Below, in pieces: positions 24,567-31,999 of a DNA stretch of 64,000 bases (the first letter of the stretch is position 1; each line of letters opens with the position of its first letter). Location: assembly GCF_009299835.1 (NCBI RefSeq), contig NZ_VKCZ01000008.1, positions 62,001 to 126,000 on the forward strand. Direction: 5' to 3'. The notes beneath the pieces are model-generated. The model was not told where the DNA came from. It was given only the letters and a program-made list of their open reading frames with translations, and did no database searches. This DNA comes from Microlunatus speluncae. GTDB taxonomy: Bacteria; Actinomycetota; Actinomycetes; Propionibacteriales; Propionibacteriaceae. Made by a program: the position numbers and the translations under genes.

Positions 24567-26167
24567 GGTCGGGGCTGCCACAGCCGGTAGCGTTCCTTCC
24601 AGGCGTCGTTCATCGGATAGAGGCCGTCGACCGGCTCGCCGGCGGCGACCTGCTCGGCGATGAAGGTCTCCTGGCGCTCCTGCTCGATCGCGTCGGCGAC
24701 CACCTCGGCGACCAGGCTCGGCGGGATCACCAGCACCCCGTCGGCGTCGCCGACGATGACGTCTCCCGGCTGCACCGTGGTCCCACCGCAGGCGATCGTC
24801 TGGTCGACGTCCCAGGGCACGTGCCGGCGGCCGAGCACCGCCGGGTGCGCGCCGGCGTGGTACACCGGCAGGCCGAGCTCCGCCACCGCGTCATGATCAC
24901 GGATCCCGCCGTCGGTGATCACTCCGGCGGCCCCCCGCACCTGGGCCCGCAGGGCGAGGATGTCGCCGATCGTGCCGGTGCCCCGCTCGCCGCGGGCGTC
25001 GATCACCAGCACCTCCCCAGGCCCGAGGGTGTCGACGGCCCGCTTCTGCGCGTTGAACCCGCCGCCGTGGCTGTCGAACAGGTCTTCGCGCAACGGCACC
25101 AGCCGCAGCGTCCGCGCCGTGCCGATCAGCCGCTCGCCGGGGTGCAACGGAATCACTCCGTCGATCGAGACGTTGTTCAGCCCGCGGCGCCGCAGCTGAG
25201 AACTGAGCGTCGCCGTCCCGACCCGCCGCAGCGATTCGATCAACGCCGGCGACAGCGCCCCCTCCGTTCCCCGAGCCGCCCGCTCCGTTCCCCGATCGGC
25301 CTCCTCCGTTCCCTGAGCCGCCTCCTCCGTTCCCTGAGCCTGTCGAAGCGCCGTCCTGAGCCCGTCGAAGGGGGCGGGCCCGGCCGCGGCACTCCCCCAC
25401 GCATCGGCCCGGGTCGCGTCGTCGACCTTCGGCCCGGCTCCGAACCCGGCCAGCGCGACCGTGCCCTCGGTGACCGTGGTGATCAGCCGGCCGCTGCTCG
25501 GGGCTCCGGCCGACTCGGGGGCGTCGACCTCGACCTCGACCCGGTCCCCGGGCTTGATCACCGACGCCCCGGCCGGGGTCCCGGTGAGGATCAGGTCGCC
25601 CACCTCCAACGTGATCAACTGGGACAGGTCGGCGACCAGCCGGGCGAAGTCGAAGATCAACTCCGCCGTGTTGTCCTGCTGCACCACGGTGCCGTTGACC
25701 CAGGTCCGCAGCCGCAGACCCGCCGGATCGATCCGCACCGCCGGGACCAGGACCGGACCGATCGGCGTGAACCCGTCGCCACCCTTGGACCGCAGATTCG
25801 ACCCCTTGTCGGCGTACCGCAGGTCGTAGACGCCGAGATCGTTGGCCGCCGTCACGCCCGCGACCCGGCCCCACGCCTGCTCCGGCGCGATCCGGCGCGC
25901 TCGCTCACCGATCACCAGCGCGATCTCGCCCTCGAAGCCGAGCAACTCCGTCCCCGCCGGTCGCTCCACGCTGCCGGCGGACGACGCCAGCGAACTGACC
26001 GGCTTGAGGAAGTACGACGGCTGGTCCGGCGTCCGGCCCCGCTCGGCCGCGCGGGAGGTGAAGTTGAGATGCACCGCGATGATCTTGCTCGGGTACGGCA
26101 GCCCGAGCCCGCCGTCGTCGTACGGCAGCGCTCGATACGGCAGAGGCGTCATCGCGTCCGAGATCAT
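24563..26167 (-). CDS. Fumarylacetoacetate hydrolase-family enzyme fused to an RraA-like aldolase domain
   Basis: The protein of about 534 residues has an N-terminal FAH domain (EGEIALVIG metal ligands, TAANDLGVYDLRY, KGGDGFTPIGP, LTGTPAGA), as in HpaG isomerase/decarboxylase. The C-terminal part (after about residue 325) is an RraA/HMG-aldolase domain (GERGTGTIGDILALRAQ, GVITDGGIRD, DVIVGDADGVLVIP). E. coli HpaG instead fuses two FAH domains. The linker (about 275-320) is a Gly-Thr-Glu repeat encoded by REP-derived DNA. Start could be ATG 26167 or 26152; the first is given. It is first in the operon and would handle isomerisation, decarboxylation or aldol steps. Confidence 0.85.
   Translation of the reverse strand: MISDAMTPLPYRALPYDDGGLGLPYPSKIIAVHLNFTSRAAERGRTPDQPSYFLKPVSSLASSAGSVERPAGTELLGFEGEIALVIGERARRIAPEQAWGRVAGVTAANDLGVYDLRYADKGSNLRSKGGDGFTPIGPVLVPAVRIDPAGLRLRTWVNGTVVQQDNTAELIFDFARLVADLSQLITLEVGDLILTGTPAGASVIKPGDRVEVEVDAPESAGAPSSGRLITTVTEGTVALAGFGAGPKVDDATRADAWGSAAAGPAPFDGLRTALRQAQGTEEAAQGTEEADRGTERAARGTEGALSPALIESLRRVGTATLSSQLRRRGLNNVSIDGVIPLHPGERLIGTARTLRLVPLREDLFDSHGGGFNAQKRAVDTLGPGEVLVIDARGERGTGTIGDILALRAQVRGAAGVITDGGIRDHDAVAELGLPVYHAGAHPAVLGRRHVPWDVDQTIACGGTTVQPGDVIVGDADGVLVIPPSLVAEVVADAIEQERQETFIAEQVAAGEPVDGLYPMNDAWKERYRLWQPRP
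25264..25372 (-). repeat. Cluster of REP-like units encoding the FAH-RraA linker
   Basis: At least two recognisable units (CCTGAGCCTGTCGAAG and CCTGAGCCCGTCGAAG) and three shorter CTCCGTTCC(C/T)(C/T)GAG copies lie in tandem. They stay in frame on the coding strand and yield PFDGLRTALRQAQGTEE and a run of GTE/GTER repeats. Confidence 0.8.
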
Positions 26168-26173
26168 AGCTCG

Positions 26174-26187
26174 GATCGTATACGATC
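26174..26187. promoter_or_regulatory. Candidate GntR/FCD operator of the hpa operon
   Basis: GATCGTATACGATC is a perfect 14-bp palindrome centred on GTATAC, the core seen in operators of several FCD-type GntR repressors. It lies 7 bp upstream of ATG 26167 of the first hpa gene and so probably overlaps the transcription start. Confidence 0.65.
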
Positions 26188-26235
26188 TCTGCGATTCTTC
26201 CCAGGCCATTCGACTCGCCAAGCAGTTTTGATACC

Positions 26236-26964
26236 GTGTCTCATATGAGGCGGTCACACCGGGTCATCATCATCGCGGCGATCGGCCTGGTCGGGCTGTC
26301 CCTGGTCCTCGCCGGCGGCTATCAGCTGATGAACGCGCGCACCCTGCAGGTCGCCGGCCGGCTCGTCCATCGCGTCGAAACCCCGGACAAGCTCATCGCA
26401 CTCACCTTCGACGACGGGCCGACCAGCTCCGACGAAGCCGCGGCCATCCTCGACACCCTGGCCGCGCGGTCGGTCCGGGCGACCTTCTTCGTCACCGGCC
26501 GGGAGGTCGACCGAGATCCGGAGGCGGCCTCGCGGATCGTCGCGGCGGGCCATGAGCTCGGCAACCACACCTGGAGCCATCCGCGGATGATCTTCCGCCC
26601 GCCGGCCGAGATCGCCGAGGAGATCGAGTCCACCGACCGGGTGATCAGGGCCGCCGGCTATCGCGGCGAGATCACCTTCCGCCCCCCGTACGGCAAGAAG
26701 TTGCTGGCCCTGCCGCTCTATCTCGCCGCCCACGACCGGACGACGATCATGTGGGACGTCGAGGCCGACAGCGACGGCGGCCCGGACCAGTCCGCGGCCG
26801 AGATCGCCGGCCGGACCCTCGCCCACAGCCGGCCCGGTTCGATCATCCTGCTGCACCCGTGGCACGGCCGCAGCGCGACCCAGCAGGCGATCGGCCCGAT
26901 CATCGATTCCCTGCACCGGCAGGGTTATCGGTTCGTCACCGTCTCCGAGTTGATCAATGGCTAG
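26236..26964 (+). CDS. Polysaccharide deacetylase (NodB homology domain) protein
   Basis: This 242-residue protein has an N-terminal membrane anchor or signal (VIIIAAIGLVGLSLVLAGGY) and a single carbohydrate esterase 4 domain: motif 1 TFDDGP (metal and catalytic Asp), motif 2 HTWSHP, motif 3 FRPPYG, motif 4 MWDVEADS and motif 5 IILLHPWHG. It should deacetylate cell-wall or extracellular N-acetylglucosamine polymers. The GTG at 26236 is given; the ATG at 26245 is equally possible because neither has a clear ribosome site. It is divergent from the hpa operon and overlaps the TetR gene by 8 bases. Confidence 0.87.
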   Translation: MSHMRRSHRVIIIAAIGLVGLSLVLAGGYQLMNARTLQVAGRLVHRVETPDKLIALTFDDGPTSSDEAAAILDTLAARSVRATFFVTGREVDRDPEAASRIVAAGHELGNHTWSHPRMIFRPPAEIAEEIESTDRVIRAAGYRGEITFRPPYGKKLLALPLYLAAHDRTTIMWDVEADSDGGPDQSAAEIAGRTLAHSRPGSIILLHPWHGRSATQQAIGPIIDSLHRQGYRFVTVSELING

Positions 26965-27499
26965 GCCGGCCGCGATCACCCGGGACGCGCTGGACCACGT
27001 TGCCCTCGACCTCTTCCTCGCCCGCAGCTATCCGGCCGTCAGCGTGGCCGACCTGGTCGAGGCCGCCGGAATCTCCCGGCCCACCTTCTTCCGCTATGCC
27101 TCGCGGCGGGAGGACCTGGTCCTCGACCACATCGCCGCCTTCGGCACCGCGGTGGCCGATGCGGTGCACCGGCACCCGGCCCGGGGGTGGGCGGCACTCG
27201 CCGGCGCCATCTGCGACTCGCTCGAGTCGATCACGCCCGATTCGCTGACCGGCAAGGCTTTCCAGGTGCTCCGGCGCGACGAACGCCTCCGGTCTGCCGC
27301 CCTCGGACTGACCCGGCCCTGGCGGCGCAAGGTGACCGCGTCCCTACTCGACCGCGGCGACTACGGGGGTGACCCCGTCCGTTGCGAGTCGGCCGCCGCG
27401 ATGGCGATCGGACTGGCCCAGATGATGTGGGCCCAAGACGATCCCCGCCCCGACCCGCGAGCCGTCTACGCCGACGCCCCCAACGCGGTTCGGCTCTGA
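26957..27499 (+). CDS. TetR family regulator
   Basis: A 180-residue regulator with the TetR helix-turn-helix (AVSVADLVEAAGISRPTFFRYASRREDLVLDHI, here starting near residue 28) and a C-terminal helical ligand domain. It overlaps the deacetylase gene by 8 bases and is probably co-transcribed with it. Its ligand and targets are unknown. Confidence 0.87.
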   Translation: MARPAAITRDALDHVALDLFLARSYPAVSVADLVEAAGISRPTFFRYASRREDLVLDHIAAFGTAVADAVHRHPARGWAALAGAICDSLESITPDSLTGKAFQVLRRDERLRSAALGLTRPWRRKVTASLLDRGDYGGDPVRCESAAAMAIGLAQMMWAQDDPRPDPRAVYADAPNAVRL

Positions 27500-27509
27500 G
27501 CCGTCAGGC

Positions 27510-29129
27510 TCAGAGGTCGCCGCGGGAGAAGTCGGCCAGCAGCTGAGGGGCCGCGCTGTCGACGCCGACGAGGTCGAGCATGCCGGAGTCACGCGGGTCG
27601 GCAATGCTGAAGCCGGTGGAGGTCATGCCCCAGACCACCAGTTTGGCCGGGATCCCGGTCTTGCGCCGATACTCGGCCAGGGCCTGATGTGGGTGGACCG
27701 AGCCGGCCCAGGTTTCGCTGTCGGTGATCACCAGGAAGGTGTCGACCTCGAGCCCGAGCTCCAGCGCCTTGATCATCGGCAGCGCGCAGTCGGTGCCGCC
27801 GAAGGGGAGCCCGGAGACGGTGTCGATCACGCCCTCCAGCCGTTGCCGCGGACCGATCGGCAGCTCCGTCAGCACCCGGTCCTGCCAACCGGCGGCCGCC
27901 GAGGTGAAGCCGTAGACGGCGGTCATCGGCTCGGTGGCCACGGTGATCATCGACATCGCCGCCGAGGCCTCCCGGGCGGTGAGCGGGCCGCCGGCGATGC
28001 GGGCCATCATCGAGCCGGACACATCCAAGCCGATCATGGTCCGCCGGTTCGCCGGCACGACGTTGCCGAACGACGCGTAGTACGCCGCGTCCAGGGCATC
28101 GAGCACCGGCCGGGCCGGGGTCCAGGTCGAGGATCCGCGAAAGGACCGGCCGGCGGCGTAGGTGCGCAGCGCGACGAGCACGTTGAACGGGTGGATCCGG
28201 GCCCGGCTCAGCCGCTCCGGGTCGGTCAGTTGCGCCACCACATCGTCGGTCCGATCACCGGCGCGCAGCGCGTTGCCGATCACCTCGAGCCGGGTCAGCC
28301 GGGGCAGCTGCCGGATCAGCGCGGTCATCGGCAGGCCGACCTCGATCAGCGCCTCCCAGACCTCTCGTTCGGTCAGGGCCGCGTCGGGCAACATCTCCCA
28401 GGAGAGCCGGTAGTCCTTGATCAACCGGACCCAGTCGGTGGCCGACTCGGCCGCCTGGGCGGCGACGAACCCGTGCACGAGCCGCGGCAGTTGATACGAC
28501 AGATCGTCCTGGGTGATCCAGCGATAGAGGGCGTTGCGCAGTTGATCATCGGTCTTCGGGTGGATCAGCCGGAGCAGGTCACGCTGGCTGAAGCCTTCCC
28601 GGCTGCGATACTTCACCAGCTGGTACGCCAGCGCGTCGACCTCCTTGCCGTCGTACCAGCGCCGGGCCGCCCGCATCAGCCCCGAGCCCCAACCACGGAA
28701 CTGCGTCACATACTTCGCGAACAGCATCAGGTGGGTCCCGGTGCGCAGCACGTCGGGCAGCGCGGCGAATGCCGCGGCCCGGCCCTCGGGCCGCTCCGAG
28801 GCGGCGGCGACGGCCAGCGCGAAGATCGTCGGTTGTTGCTTGGGGGCGCGGCCGGCGAGCGACACCTCGCGGATGATCTCGACCAGGCGAGCCGGATCGG
28901 TCGCGGCGAAGTCGATCACCGCGGACGCGTTCTCCCGGGTCAGCTCCGCCTCGCCCTGGTAGTAGGTCCCGCCGCTGGTGCCGATGATCAGAAATCGGCG
29001 CAGCCGCTGCTCGGGAGTGATCTCGAAGACGTGCCCGCCGGCGTGATTGGGCACCTGATCCGGGGTCGCCGGCACCGACTGCGGCGTGCGCCGGGTCGAG
29101 ATCCGGGTCAACGGATCCGAGCTGTTCAT
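27510..29129 (-). CDS. rsr: Ro60/Rsr ortholog (TROVE domain RNA-binding protein)
   Basis: This 539-residue Ro protein forms a HEAT-repeat ring (TROVE, residues about 20-330) that binds misfolded RNA and Y RNAs, and a von Willebrand A-like domain with an intact MIDAS: DVSGSM, the Thr in FGGTDCALP and Asp in VITDSETW. Start ATG 29129 is chosen because GGGAGGGG lies 6 bases upstream; longer frames run into the Y RNA. In Deinococcus and Salmonella Ro works with a Y RNA and PNPase in RNA decay. Here the Y RNA gene sits 38 bases upstream on the same strand. No RtcB/RtcA ligase genes are near. Confidence 0.95.
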   Translation of the reverse strand: MNSSDPLTRISTRRTPQSVPATPDQVPNHAGGHVFEITPEQRLRRFLIIGTSGGTYYQGEAELTRENASAVIDFAATDPARLVEIIREVSLAGRAPKQQPTIFALAVAAASERPEGRAAAFAALPDVLRTGTHLMLFAKYVTQFRGWGSGLMRAARRWYDGKEVDALAYQLVKYRSREGFSQRDLLRLIHPKTDDQLRNALYRWITQDDLSYQLPRLVHGFVAAQAAESATDWVRLIKDYRLSWEMLPDAALTEREVWEALIEVGLPMTALIRQLPRLTRLEVIGNALRAGDRTDDVVAQLTDPERLSRARIHPFNVLVALRTYAAGRSFRGSSTWTPARPVLDALDAAYYASFGNVVPANRRTMIGLDVSGSMMARIAGGPLTAREASAAMSMITVATEPMTAVYGFTSAAAGWQDRVLTELPIGPRQRLEGVIDTVSGLPFGGTDCALPMIKALELGLEVDTFLVITDSETWAGSVHPHQALAEYRRKTGIPAKLVVWGMTSTGFSIADPRDSGMLDLVGVDSAAPQLLADFSRGDL

Positions 29130-29166
29130 GATCATCCCCTCCCGGAACGGCGACTCGAACGTGGTG

Positions 29167-29313
29167 CGGTGATCCTCAGACAAGTGATCGGCAACCCGAT
29201 ATTCCAATGCTCTAGCCACTGAGCTACGGCGGGACAGAAGTCACGCCGGCGGGAATCGAACCCGCGACCGTTGGATCAGAGTTAACGGACTGCCTTCGGT
29301 CTGAGGACCACCG
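29167..29313 (-). ncRNA. yrlA: YrlA-like Y RNA with circularly permuted tRNA-like module
   Basis: On the minus strand the ends pair as a 15-bp stem, CGGTGGTCCTCAGAC with GTCTGAGGATCACCG (one G-U). Just inside is CGAAGG, resembling the Ro-binding GNCGAA motif. Then come half of an anticodon-like stem (TCCAA), a 5-base variable loop, a T-arm (GCGGG TTCGATT CCCGC), acceptor strand CGGCGTG, an 8-base cap (ACTTCTGT), the other acceptor strand CCCGCCG, a D-arm (GCTC AGTGGCTA GAGC) and TTGGA, which closes the anticodon-like stem. The T-arm therefore precedes the D-arm and the acceptor stem is closed by a loop, as in YrlA. It lies 38 bases before rsr. Ends are set by the stem, and mature ends may differ. 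Confidence 0.88.
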
Positions 29314-29406
29314 ATCGTCAAGGGTACGGCCCGCCGGGTCGGACCGCCAAGGAATTCCTGCGCATCGCCTACAGTGTTGCGAAATCAACGGTGATGCGGA
29401 GGATCC

Positions 29407-30774
29407 ATGGACTCCCCTGACTCGACTGCGACGGACCGTGCGACGACCGCCAGAGAGCGACGCCGCGTCGCCCTGGCGACAACGATCGGCACGACGATCG
29501 AGTGGTACGACTTCTTCATCTACGCCAGCGCCGCGGGCCTGGTGTTCGCGCAGCTGTACTTCCGGCCGGCGGGCGACCAGATCGCGCTGCTGCTGTCGTT
29601 CGGTTCGGTCGGCGTCAGCTTCCTGTTCCGGCCGCTGGGCGCCTTCCTGGCCGGCCATCTCGGCGACCTGATCGGCCGCAAGGCCATGCTGGTGCTGACG
29701 CTGATCTTGATGGGCGCGGCGACCACCCTGATCGGCGTTCTGCCCACCTACGACTCGGCCGGGGTGCTGGCGCCGGTCTGCCTGCTGATCTTGCGGATCC
29801 TGCAGGGCCTGTCCGCCGGCGGCGAGTGGGGCGGGGCGATCCTGATGGCGGTGGAGCACGCACCTGAGGGCCGGCGCGGCCGGTTCGGCGCCTTCCCCCA
29901 GTTGGGGCCGCCGCTCGGCCTGCTGGCCGCCTCCGGCATGTTCGCCCTGATGGCCGTGATCGCCCCCGGCGAGGCGTTCGCGGCGTGGGGCTGGCGGGTG
30001 CCGTTCCTGTTCAGCGTGGTGCTGATCGCGGTCGGGCTGATCGTCCGGACCAGGGTCGCCGAGAGCCCGGTCTTCACCGAACTCGCGCAGCGCCGGCAAC
30101 GAACCACGGTGCCGATCGCCCGCCTGTTCCGGTTCCACACCCCGATCGTGATCTTGGCCGCGCTCACCTTCGCCGGCAACAACGCGGCCGGCTACATGAC
30201 CACCGGCGGCTACATCCAGAACTACGCGACGAATCCGGCCGGGCCGCTGGGGCTGGAGCGAGCACCGGTGCTGCTCGCGGTCACCGCCTCGGCCGTCGTC
30301 TGGGGCCTGAGCACCTGGATCGGCGGCACCCTGTCGGACCGGATCGGCCGGCGCACCACGTACCTGATCGGCTGGGGTTGCCAGCTGCTCACCGTGTTCC
30401 CGATGTTCTGGCTGGTCAACACCGGCGACCTGTGGTTGCTGGGGCTCGGGCTGGCCCTGTTCACGATCGGCAACGGCCTCACCTACGGTCCGCAGGCGGC
30501 GTTCTTCGCCGAGCTGTTCCCGGCCTCGATCCGCTACTCCGGCGTCGCGATCTCGTACGCCATCGGAGCGATCCTCGGCGGCGCCTTCGCGCCGACCATC
30601 GCGACCGCCCTGGTCCAGCAGTTCGGCAGCACCAACGCGGTCGCGGTCTATCTGGCCGTGCTGACGGTGATCGCGGCGGCGGCGACATTCCTGCTCCGCG
30701 ACCGCACCGGCATCCCGCTCGGCCCGGAGCACGAGCAGGCCCAGTCCCGCGGCACGACCATCCTGTCGAGCTGA
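29407..30774 (+). CDS. MFS transporter, metabolite:H+ symporter (MHS) family
   Basis: This 455-residue carrier has twelve spans and the MHS start pattern TTIGTTIEWYDFFIYASAAGL. The loop after span 2 reads GHLGDLIGRKAM, and the mid-protein counterpart is GTLSDRIGRRTT. Related proteins (ShiA, ProP, KgtP, benzoate or dicarboxylate carriers) import organic acids or osmolytes. It is divergent from the Y RNA/rsr unit. Start ATG 29407 has GGAGGA just before it. Uptake of an aromatic or organic acid feeding nearby catabolism is plausible but not shown. Confidence 0.88.
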   Translation: MDSPDSTATDRATTARERRRVALATTIGTTIEWYDFFIYASAAGLVFAQLYFRPAGDQIALLLSFGSVGVSFLFRPLGAFLAGHLGDLIGRKAMLVLTLILMGAATTLIGVLPTYDSAGVLAPVCLLILRILQGLSAGGEWGGAILMAVEHAPEGRRGRFGAFPQLGPPLGLLAASGMFALMAVIAPGEAFAAWGWRVPFLFSVVLIAVGLIVRTRVAESPVFTELAQRRQRTTVPIARLFRFHTPIVILAALTFAGNNAAGYMTTGGYIQNYATNPAGPLGLERAPVLLAVTASAVVWGLSTWIGGTLSDRIGRRTTYLIGWGCQLLTVFPMFWLVNTGDLWLLGLGLALFTIGNGLTYGPQAAFFAELFPASIRYSGVAISYAIGAILGGAFAPTIATALVQQFGSTNAVAVYLAVLTVIAAAATFLLRDRTGIPLGPEHEQAQSRGTTILSS

Positions 30775-30843
30775 TCTTGACTCCGGTGGGCCGTGTCCGT
30801 ACCGTTACCGAAAACGATTTCATGGAACCCGAGGAAGTGAGCC

Positions 30844-31959
30844 ATGCACCCGCAACCCATCTCTCGTCGTCGCATGCTCGGCACCGCCGCGGCAGCCGGT
30901 CTGGCCGGGGCCGGCCTGGCTGCCGCCCCGCAGTTCGCCCACGCCGCGCCGCGCGGGGTCCCCGATGACTCGGTCATCGTCGACGGCGTCAAGATCACCA
31001 AGGTCAAGAACCTCACCGGGCCGGACATCACCGGGAAGTTCGGGCTGCACTGGGTGGACCTGGGCGCCGTCGCCCGCTGCCCCGACGGCCGCGATCTCTA
31101 CGTGTTCGGCGACAGCTTCGGCCCCTCCTGGGGCGAGAACTGGCGCTCCCCCACCGCACTCTGGTCGCGCACCCGCAACCTGTCCAAGGGCGTCGTGTTC
31201 AGCGGCACCCCGGGCGGCAACGGCAAGCAACTCATCCCGTACGAGCACGGCGAGGAGATCTCCACGATCATCCCGTCCGACGTGATCACCATCGGCCGCA
31301 AGATGTATCTGCACGCGGTGGTGAACCAGGGCTTCGGCAACGTGATCTGGAGCGGCATCTGGGTCTCGAAGGACAACGGCGAGAACTGGGAGGATTCGGG
31401 CGCCCGCTTCCCCGCCGCCGCGTACGGCAAGCGCTGGCAGCTGGCCAGCTGGGACATCGGCAACGACGGCTGGCTCTACGTCTACACCTCGGAGTTCCTC
31501 CGGGAGAGCTCGATGATCTTGCACCGGGTCCGGCCCTGGCACATCACCGAGCCGGAGAAGTACCAGCCGTGGGGCAAGAAGAACGGCCGCTGGGCCTGGG
31601 GTGTCGAGCCGACCCCGCTGTCGGACCGGATCATCGGTGAGAACTCGCTGCGCCGGTTCGGCAACAAGTGGCTGCACACCTGGTTCAACGGCCCGAACTA
31701 CCGGATCGACGCGCAGGTGCTGAATCACCCGACCCAGGACCCGGCGACGGCCAAGACGTTCACGCTGCTGCACGGCACCAGCTGGGACAACCAGGACGTC
31801 AACCACCTGGCGCAGCTGTACGGCAGCTACGTCATCCCGGGCTCGCGACTCGGTGACGTGCACCTGACCGTCAGCCAGTGGAACACCGGCGACAACAGCG
31901 TCTACCACGTGATGCAGTACCGGTTCCAGGGGCTGGACAAGTACGACTGGCGGCCCTGA
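30844..31959 (+). CDS. Tat-exported DUF4185 protein
   Basis: The 371-residue protein begins with a twin-arginine signal (SRRRMLGTAAAAGLAGAGL) and a cleavage-like AHAAP near residue 38. The mature part is a beta-propeller-like DUF4185 domain with VFGDSFGPSW, GIWVSKDNGENWEDSG and HTWFNGPNYRID. Some DUF4185 proteins have been characterised as endo-D-arabinanases (GH183), so glycoside hydrolysis is possible here; that is family knowledge, not shown by this sequence. It stands alone between the MFS gene and the convergent ThDP enzyme. Confidence 0.8.
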   Translation: MHPQPISRRRMLGTAAAAGLAGAGLAAAPQFAHAAPRGVPDDSVIVDGVKITKVKNLTGPDITGKFGLHWVDLGAVARCPDGRDLYVFGDSFGPSWGENWRSPTALWSRTRNLSKGVVFSGTPGGNGKQLIPYEHGEEISTIIPSDVITIGRKMYLHAVVNQGFGNVIWSGIWVSKDNGENWEDSGARFPAAAYGKRWQLASWDIGNDGWLYVYTSEFLRESSMILHRVRPWHITEPEKYQPWGKKNGRWAWGVEPTPLSDRIIGENSLRRFGNKWLHTWFNGPNYRIDAQVLNHPTQDPATAKTFTLLHGTSWDNQDVNHLAQLYGSYVIPGSRLGDVHLTVSQWNTGDNSVYHVMQYRFQGLDKYDWRP

Positions 31960-31999
31960 GCTTGATCACCTGGCGGCCTTGATCAACTGGCGGCCTTGA
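31947..31999. repeat. Short tandem duplication across two convergent stop codons
   Basis: CTGGCGGCC(C/T)TGA occurs at 31947-31959, 31970-31982 and 31987-31999, with TTGATCA between copies. It covers the stop of the DUF4185 gene and the last codons and stop (TGA, 31983-31985) of the ThDP gene on the other strand. Confidence 0.75.

Noticed and set aside
29224-29290. A normal tRNA gene (T-arm and D-arm sequences)
   Set aside because: The T-arm comes before the D-arm, there is no anticodon loop in the tRNA position, and the flanks pair as a long stem; a Y RNA explains all parts.
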